Positions 59,706 through 64,000 of a stretch of 64,000 nt of DNA are shown here, piece by piece. Both the position numbers and the translations under genes were made by a program. This DNA comes from Pedococcus sp. 5OH_020 (GTDB taxonomy: Bacteria > Actinomycetota > Actinomycetes > Actinomycetales > Dermatophilaceae). The notes under the pieces were generated by a model. The model was not told the DNA's origin. It made no database searches and worked only from the letters and a program-made list of their open reading frames with translations. Position 1 is the stretch's first letter, and every line of letters begins with the position of its first letter. The stretch covers positions 1-64,000 of the forward strand of contig NZ_JAPYZV010000012.1 of assembly GCF_027812955.1 (NCBI RefSeq). The letters are read 5' to 3'.

Positions 59706-61094
59706 TCAGCCATGGGCGGCACCGAACCGAGCGACGTGGTCACCCATGTGGTGACACTCGTCCTGGTGAGTGACCTCGAACGACTCGAGGCGACCGTCGT
59801 CCAAGAGCACATGAACGGCGTCATCGTCCGCGACGACCATTCGAGGATGGTGACCCAGGACGCTGCTCATCACAAACGTGGCCGCAATCTTGGTCACGTC
59901 CCGCACGACCCCCAGGCGCAGCAGCGACCGCGTCTCAGCCACGGCCTCCTGCTCACCAGCGCGCAACACGATTCGAGACGACGGTGACACCGCCGATGCC
60001 GCGACTGCCACCGCCACGTTATCCAAGTCGTCCGAACCTACCGCCGCAAGGGCAATGCTGCCGTCAAGGCGGACTCGTTCCAGCAGAAGGCGAACACTGC
60101 CGTCACCGATGACCACCGGCACCCCCAGCCTGCGCGCCACAGCCACATGCGACGCGTGCGGTTGACGCTCCACCCCGACGACCGGAACACCCTGAGCCTT
60201 CAACGCGACGCACAACCGCAGTCCCACCTGACCGATGCCTACCACCACCACATGGTTCTTGCGAGGAAGGGACCGCGGGCCCAGCAGGTGCACGAATCGC
60301 GGCTCCAGAAGCCTGTCGACCAGGCCCGCGGTGAACAGGGCCGTCAGCACCACCGTCGCCAGCATCGCCACCGCCGAGAACGTCCCGTACACACCTCCCA
60401 CGTCGACAGGTCCTGGACCCACCGTCGCCACGACCCGCGCCGCGTCGACGAACGATTCCAACGGGCCGTGGCCGGCCACCAGCAGCCATGCCCAGTCGGC
60501 CAGCAGGATGAAGACCAGGCCCAGCAGACCCACCAGCAGAAGACGGGTGCCCGGGTCGTGATGTCGAGGGTTCAGCTGCAAACCCGCAGGAACCCGTCTC
60601 CACCGTCGACCTGGCAACGGTCGGCGTATCTCCACCGGCTGCCCCGTGCCCGGGTTCCGGACCAAGTCCACGCACTCGTCACCGTCGACGGACCGAGCCA
60701 TCAGGTCCCCACCCATGCACGCCCCGATGAGGCTCGGCACCGACAGCGACGCCGGGGAGATGACCACCGCCTGCGGCAGCATCACCCGCAGCTGCTCCGC
60801 CATGGTTCGGTCGAACACTGACACGGTCAACGGCAGGTCGGGGCGAAGGTGCGCCAACGCCAGCGCGTACCGCAGCGCGGCAACGTCGTCGTGCAGCAGG
60901 ACCGCCGCAGAGCGGACACCACCGACGGTATCGGCCAGCTCCGCGTCGCCGGGACCGTCCAAGTGAACGACCGGTGTCTTCAGCGTGCCGGCAAGAGTGG
61001 CGCACACCTTGCGCGCTACTGGGCCGGCACCGATGACGAGGACCGGCTCGCCTACCGCGCCTGAGGGGCCGGCCACCTGCGCGTCGACGGCCAT
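59706..61094 (-). CDS. Kch/TrkA-like protein with two nucleotide-binding domains and altered pore motif
   Basis: A 462-residue protein. An N-terminal RCK/TrkA-N-like domain (VLVIGAGPVARKV) is followed by membrane segments at about residues 185-275 and a second RCK domain (NHVVVVGIGQVGLRLCVAL; VVIGDGSV). Between the two main helices the pore-like stretch reads VATVGPGPVDVGG, where potassium channels have TVGYGD. It may not conduct potassium. No clear ribosome site precedes ATG 61094, which lies nine bases after the small Cys-rich gene, so coupling is likely. Confidence 0.8.
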   Translation of the reverse strand: MAVDAQVAGPSGAVGEPVLVIGAGPVARKVCATLAGTLKTPVVHLDGPGDAELADTVGGVRSAAVLLHDDVAALRYALALAHLRPDLPLTVSVFDRTMAEQLRVMLPQAVVISPASLSVPSLIGACMGGDLMARSVDGDECVDLVRNPGTGQPVEIRRPLPGRRWRRVPAGLQLNPRHHDPGTRLLLVGLLGLVFILLADWAWLLVAGHGPLESFVDAARVVATVGPGPVDVGGVYGTFSAVAMLATVVLTALFTAGLVDRLLEPRFVHLLGPRSLPRKNHVVVVGIGQVGLRLCVALKAQGVPVVGVERQPHASHVAVARRLGVPVVIGDGSVRLLLERVRLDGSIALAAVGSDDLDNVAVAVAASAVSPSSRIVLRAGEQEAVAETRSLLRLGVVRDVTKIAATFVMSSVLGHHPRMVVADDDAVHVLLDDGRLESFEVTHQDECHHMGDHVARFGAAHG

Positions 61095-61103
61095 GGGATG
61101 CCG

Positions 61104-61310
61104 CTAGCAGTCGTCCGACAGGTACGGGTCGCACGTCAGACAGCGAATCTCCCCGCACCCGACACAGGAGACCATGGCGTCCCCGCAATGGCATGCGCTC
61201 CCTCTACTGCCCGTAACTGGCTCGGCTGGGGACAGGGTCTGCAGTGGCGGCCGGGACCATTGACCTGCGGCGGCGGGAACCGCCACCGACTGCGTAGCAC
61301 TGAGCACCAT
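61104..61310 (-). CDS. Small Cys-rich (zinc-ribbon-like) protein
   Basis: A 68-residue product. The C-terminus has the spacing ACHCG...VSCVGCG...IRCLTC, four Cys pairs that could hold zinc, and ends DPYLSDDC. ATG 61310 (or 61313) follows GGGGAG closely. It lies between the cupin and the Kch/TrkA-like gene with gaps of 30 and 9 bases, so it is probably translated. No homolog recognised. Confidence 0.5.
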   Translation of the reverse strand: MVLSATQSVAVPAAAGQWSRPPLQTLSPAEPVTGSRGSACHCGDAMVSCVGCGEIRCLTCDPYLSDDC

Positions 61311-61340
61311 CATTTCTCCCCTGTCCTGCGCGCGAACAAG

Positions 61341-61901
61341 TCAGCGGACCACGCTGATGTGAACGGCCAACACCGTGCACGGCGCATCGGAACGGTTGCG
61401 CCACGCGTGCCAGGTACCCCTGTGGACGACTGTGTCGCCCGCCTTCGCGAGCGTCTCCCCCGTTTCCACGAGGCACCACACTTCGCCCGAGAGCACCGTC
61501 ACGATGTCCACCGTGTCGGTCTGGTGCATCCCCGGAAGGGACCGCGCATTCTTCGCGGGCGATGGCGACGCCGGCGCCGCCGTGTCGTCAACACCTGCCT
61601 GCTCGAGCGCTTGGCCGTACCCGCCCTCGTAGTCCCATTCACTGTCCGGCGGAAACGTGCTGATGTCGCAGTAGTAGCCCGCCGGCGGTGGCGGAATCGT
61701 CGCCGCATCCGTCACCGCATTCTCCGCCATCACCGGCGTAGGCACCGTGTCGGCACCCCAGATGATGTTGCGAGTGAAAGCCTCGGTCGCCAGCCGCGTC
61801 TCGCTCAGCCCGTCAGACACAATCGTCGACCGCCCCTGCTCGTCCACCCCCACCACGACACGGCGGGCCCGAGCCTCAAGGTGTTCTCCAGCCATGGTCA
61901 T
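61341..61901 (-). CDS. Cupin-domain protein, second copy
   Basis: A 186-residue paralog of the protein at 40253: VVSDGYTETRLVT-like phrase as IVSDGLSETRLATEAF, and cupin stretches PGMHQTDTVDIVTVLSGEV and RGTWHAWRNRS. GAAAGGA precedes the ATG pair. Here it is in a kinase/aldolase gene run rather than beside an ABC importer, so its role may be a shared chemical step on acids from different sources. Confidence 0.8.
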   Translation of the reverse strand: MTMAGEHLEARARRVVVGVDEQGRSTIVSDGLSETRLATEAFTRNIIWGADTVPTPVMAENAVTDAATIPPPPAGYYCDISTFPPDSEWDYEGGYGQALEQAGVDDTAAPASPSPAKNARSLPGMHQTDTVDIVTVLSGEVWCLVETGETLAKAGDTVVHRGTWHAWRNRSDAPCTVLAVHISVVR

Positions 61902-62012
61902 GGTCCTTTCAACTGTTGGACTCGGTACTGCCGGGTGGGTCGACCGTCCCAGACCAAAAGATCTGACGCAGCCTCTCCCGGGGCCATTCGGTTTGACGAC
62001 GAGCGGTGTGCG

Positions 62013-62909
62013 TCAACGCTGGGACGATCCTCGTGACGGCTCACCCGAGACGGTCCGCAGCGCAGAGGTCCCTGACAGCAGCTGCCCGACCGACGTGGTG
62101 AAGTCGCGTGTGGCCTGAGCCTGGGCACCGGTCAGCGCCCAAACGTCATCCCCGGCCGCACGCGCCGGCGCGAGCCCAGCCGCAAGCGCGTCGAGAACCA
62201 CACCCCGCAGCTCAGTGTTGATGTTGACCTTGCCAATGCCGGCCGAGCCGGCACGCGCCAAGTCCTCCCGCGGAAGCCCGGACGCGCCGTGCAGAACCAA
62301 AGGCACCGACGACGCCGCCCTGATCCGCTCCAACCTGTCCCGGTCGATGAGCGGTTCACCCCGGTACCGACCGTGCACGTTGCCGACGGCAACCGCCAAC
62401 AGGTCGCACCCCGACAGCGCAACGAAATCGCCAACGTCATCCGGGTCGGTCATGCCAAGGACGCTGGGGTCGGCCTCGACGGAGCGGTCCTCGTTCCCGG
62501 CGATGCTGCCCAGCTCAGCCTCGACGGTGACATCAGGTCCGCAAAGGTCACGCGCAGCATGAACGAATGCGGAGTTATCACGCAACGGCTTCGACGAACC
62601 ATCAGCCAAGACCGCGTCAACACCCGCCTTCACGGCCACGTCGATCAGCCGCAGGTCGGTGGTGTGGTCAAGCTGCACCACCACGTCGACCTCCGCAGCG
62701 TCGGCAATCGCACACAAAGCGCGAATCGTCCGCACTCCCTCCGTCGAGCCAGCGACAGCGGGCGGGACGAGCAGAACCACGGGAAACCCGGCGGCCTCAG
62801 CGGCCTCGACCACGGACACGGCAGTCGACGCCCCGTAGCAGGTGATGGCAGGAACGGCAGCGCCCTGGGCCAGCAACTGTCGAGCGACATCGTGCAGCAA
62901 GGACCTCAT
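62013..62909 (-). CDS. Class II aldolase (fructose-bisphosphate/ketose-bisphosphate type)
   Basis: A 298-residue zinc aldolase. Ligand and catalytic motifs are seen as QLDHTTD, EAELGSIAG, VGNVHGRY and LHGASGLP, and substrate phosphate binding in KVNINTELR. It overlaps the kinase gene upstream by four bases. With a four-carbon acid sugar kinase it likely cleaves a phosphorylated keto-acid sugar. The specific substrate is not readable. Confidence 0.87.
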   Translation of the reverse strand: MRSLLHDVARQLLAQGAAVPAITCYGASTAVSVVEAAEAAGFPVVLLVPPAVAGSTEGVRTIRALCAIADAAEVDVVVQLDHTTDLRLIDVAVKAGVDAVLADGSSKPLRDNSAFVHAARDLCGPDVTVEAELGSIAGNEDRSVEADPSVLGMTDPDDVGDFVALSGCDLLAVAVGNVHGRYRGEPLIDRDRLERIRAASSVPLVLHGASGLPREDLARAGSAGIGKVNINTELRGVVLDALAAGLAPARAAGDDVWALTGAQAQATRDFTTSVGQLLSGTSALRTVSGEPSRGSSQR

Positions 62910-64000
62910 CGAACAGCCACACGGACGCCCAACGCGTCGAGAACGCGCGTGAGCGTGTCAGGGCCACCAACGTTCCCGGGCACGACGACGTACAGAACCT
63001 GACGGCCCGTCCGGTCCTCCAGTTGCCACACGGACACCCCGGGCAGAACCTGCCCCAGGACCAACGCGGACGTGGCACCGATACCGGTCCGGGCCACCTC
63101 GGCCGAGGTGATACCTCCCTTGGCCACGACCACATCGACTTGCGGAAGCAGGTCGGCAACCGCAGTCGTCAGCGCCGTCATGACCCGTTCGCCGTGGTCG
63201 AGAGTGTTGTGCTCTGCAGACCGCACACGCTCCGTCGCCAGAAGAACGACCGGTGCCTGGGCAAACGCTGCGCGAGCCGAGTCGGCCGCGACGGCACCTT
63301 CCGCGGCAGCATCCAGCAGCGCTGTTGCGGTGTCGACGAGGACTGGGGAGCCCCACGCTTCCGCAATCGGTGCCAGCTGCGCACTCGCCCCCAGCGTGTG
63401 CGAACCACACACCAGCAAGGCGCGCACGGGCCGCTCAACGAGTGGTACCGGCAGCAGTCCACGGCTGGTAACGCCAGCGAGTTCAGCAGCCAACGGGGCA
63501 GCGCATCGCACCACAACACGGCGACCATGACCAGCCACCGCATTGACCGCGTCGGCCACAGCACGAACATCATCCTCATTCACCACATCGGGCAACACGA
63601 CGCTGCCCGCCGGCGCATCCACCAGCACCTGGAGCACGCCTCCGGCGCGGACCTCGTCAAGCGCGACAGACACCGCGGAACGACCCGACTTCTGCGCGAC
63701 GTAGTCAACCAGGACGCCCGTGGCGAAGCCGAACACCGGGTCCTGGGCATACTCGCTCTGGTCAGCGGGCAACTCCTCATCACCGACACGGACGAAGTGC
63801 ACCCCGCCGCGAGTGGTGCGCCCCCCCGCCGGGAACGCCGGGACGAACAGCAGGACTGCGTCGTCGTCCATGAACACCGAGGACTCGGCGAACACATGCC
63901 CGCGCAACGTGGAGTCACCGCGAAGCACGAAACGGACCTGCTCCCCCAGTTCCTGGGCCGCCCCCTCACCGTCGGCCCTGATCTTGGCGACCAACGCCAC
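62906..64000 (-). CDS. Four-carbon acid sugar kinase (DUF1537/OtnK-like), partial
   Basis: 364 codons are present; the N-terminus runs off the right edge of the window. RGDSTLRGHV, VPAFPAGGRTT, CGSHTLGASAQ and VVAKGGITSAE are typical of four-carbon acid sugar kinases, with VVPGNVGG near the end. It phosphorylates a tetronate or similar acid with ATP. It precedes the class II aldolase and is probably the first or an early gene of this run. Confidence 0.88.
   Translation of the reverse strand: MALVAKIRADGEGAAQELGEQVRFVLRGDSTLRGHVFAESSVFMDDDAVLLFVPAFPAGGRTTRGGVHFVRVGDEELPADQSEYAQDPVFGFATGVLVDYVAQKSGRSAVSVALDEVRAGGVLQVLVDAPAGSVVLPDVVNEDDVRAVADAVNAVAGHGRRVVVRCAAPLAAELAGVTSRGLLPVPLVERPVRALLVCGSHTLGASAQLAPIAEAWGSPVLVDTATALLDAAAEGAVAADSARAAFAQAPVVLLATERVRSAEHNTLDHGERVMTALTTAVADLLPQVDVVVAKGGITSAEVARTGIGATSALVLGQVLPGVSVWQLEDRTGRQVLYVVVPGNVGGPDTLTRVLDALGVRVAVR

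Overview
The window is high-GC DNA with dense, overlapping genes, GTG starts and several apparently leaderless promoters. This points to an actinomycete; paralogous MmyB-type XRE regulators, FadR/FCD regulators and a WS/DGAT enzyme fit that. I cannot name the genus. No rRNA, tRNA or CRISPR array was seen.

Layout. (1) 1-7.0 kb is a patchwork of gene debris: an IS110-type transposase tail, a frameshifted integrase tail, a fused XRE-regulator head and pntB tail, and a frameshifted lipocalin-like gene. Intact genes lie among it: an aldo/keto reductase, an orphan B12-binding domain, an aldehyde dehydrogenase, a cyclophilin-like lipoprotein and a Zn-alcohol dehydrogenase. (2) 7.1-14.5 kb is a minus-strand operon of seven genes, mostly overlapping: GNAT, alpha/beta hydrolase, small coiled-coil protein, PhaC-like hydrolase, acyl-CoA ligase, WS/DGAT acyltransferase and MFS exporter. 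It looks like acyl-CoA and storage-lipid handling. (3) 14.7-33.3 kb is a large acyl-CoA catabolic locus: two family III CoA transferases, two acyl-CoA dehydrogenases, two enoyl-CoA hydratases, a BadI/MenB-type ring-cleaving crotonase, a 3-hydroxyacyl-CoA dehydrogenase, a MaoC dehydratase, an acyl-CoA ligase, a thiolase, several SDRs and a FadR-type regulator inside the operon. (4) 33.4-49.2 kb is accessory metabolism: two aldehyde dehydrogenases, a CitE-like lyase, a second FadR-type regulator, a universal stress protein, a 3-hydroxyisobutyrate-dehydrogenase-like protein, a Zn-alcohol dehydrogenase, a cupin, an MBL-fold hydrolase and a ribose-type ABC importer whose ATPase is fused to one permease. 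(5) 49.3-58.5 kb holds two XRE regulators, a MerR/cupin/alcohol dehydrogenase unit, an SDR, an MFS transporter and a second cluster of gene fragments. (6) 58.6-64 kb is a minus-strand set: a four-carbon acid sugar kinase (cut by the window edge), a class II aldolase, a cupin, a small Cys-rich protein, a Kch/TrkA-like protein and an AbrB-like membrane protein.

How the genes may work together. Regions 3 and 4 contain the steps needed to take up an organic acid, activate it as a CoA thioester, dehydrogenate, hydrate and oxidise it to a cyclic beta-ketoacyl-CoA, hydrolyse the ring (BadI-like) and thiolyse the product. That is the logic of cyclohexanecarboxylate degradation, but the substrate here is inferred, not seen. 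A short motif, TGTnnGACA or its GTCnGAC core, recurs in seven intergenic regions across 14.6-46.0 kb, including the promoter region of one FadR paralog. Two promoters share 15 identical bases. I infer a common FadR-type regulon linking the storage operon, the acyl-CoA operons, the aldehyde dehydrogenase and the ABC importer.
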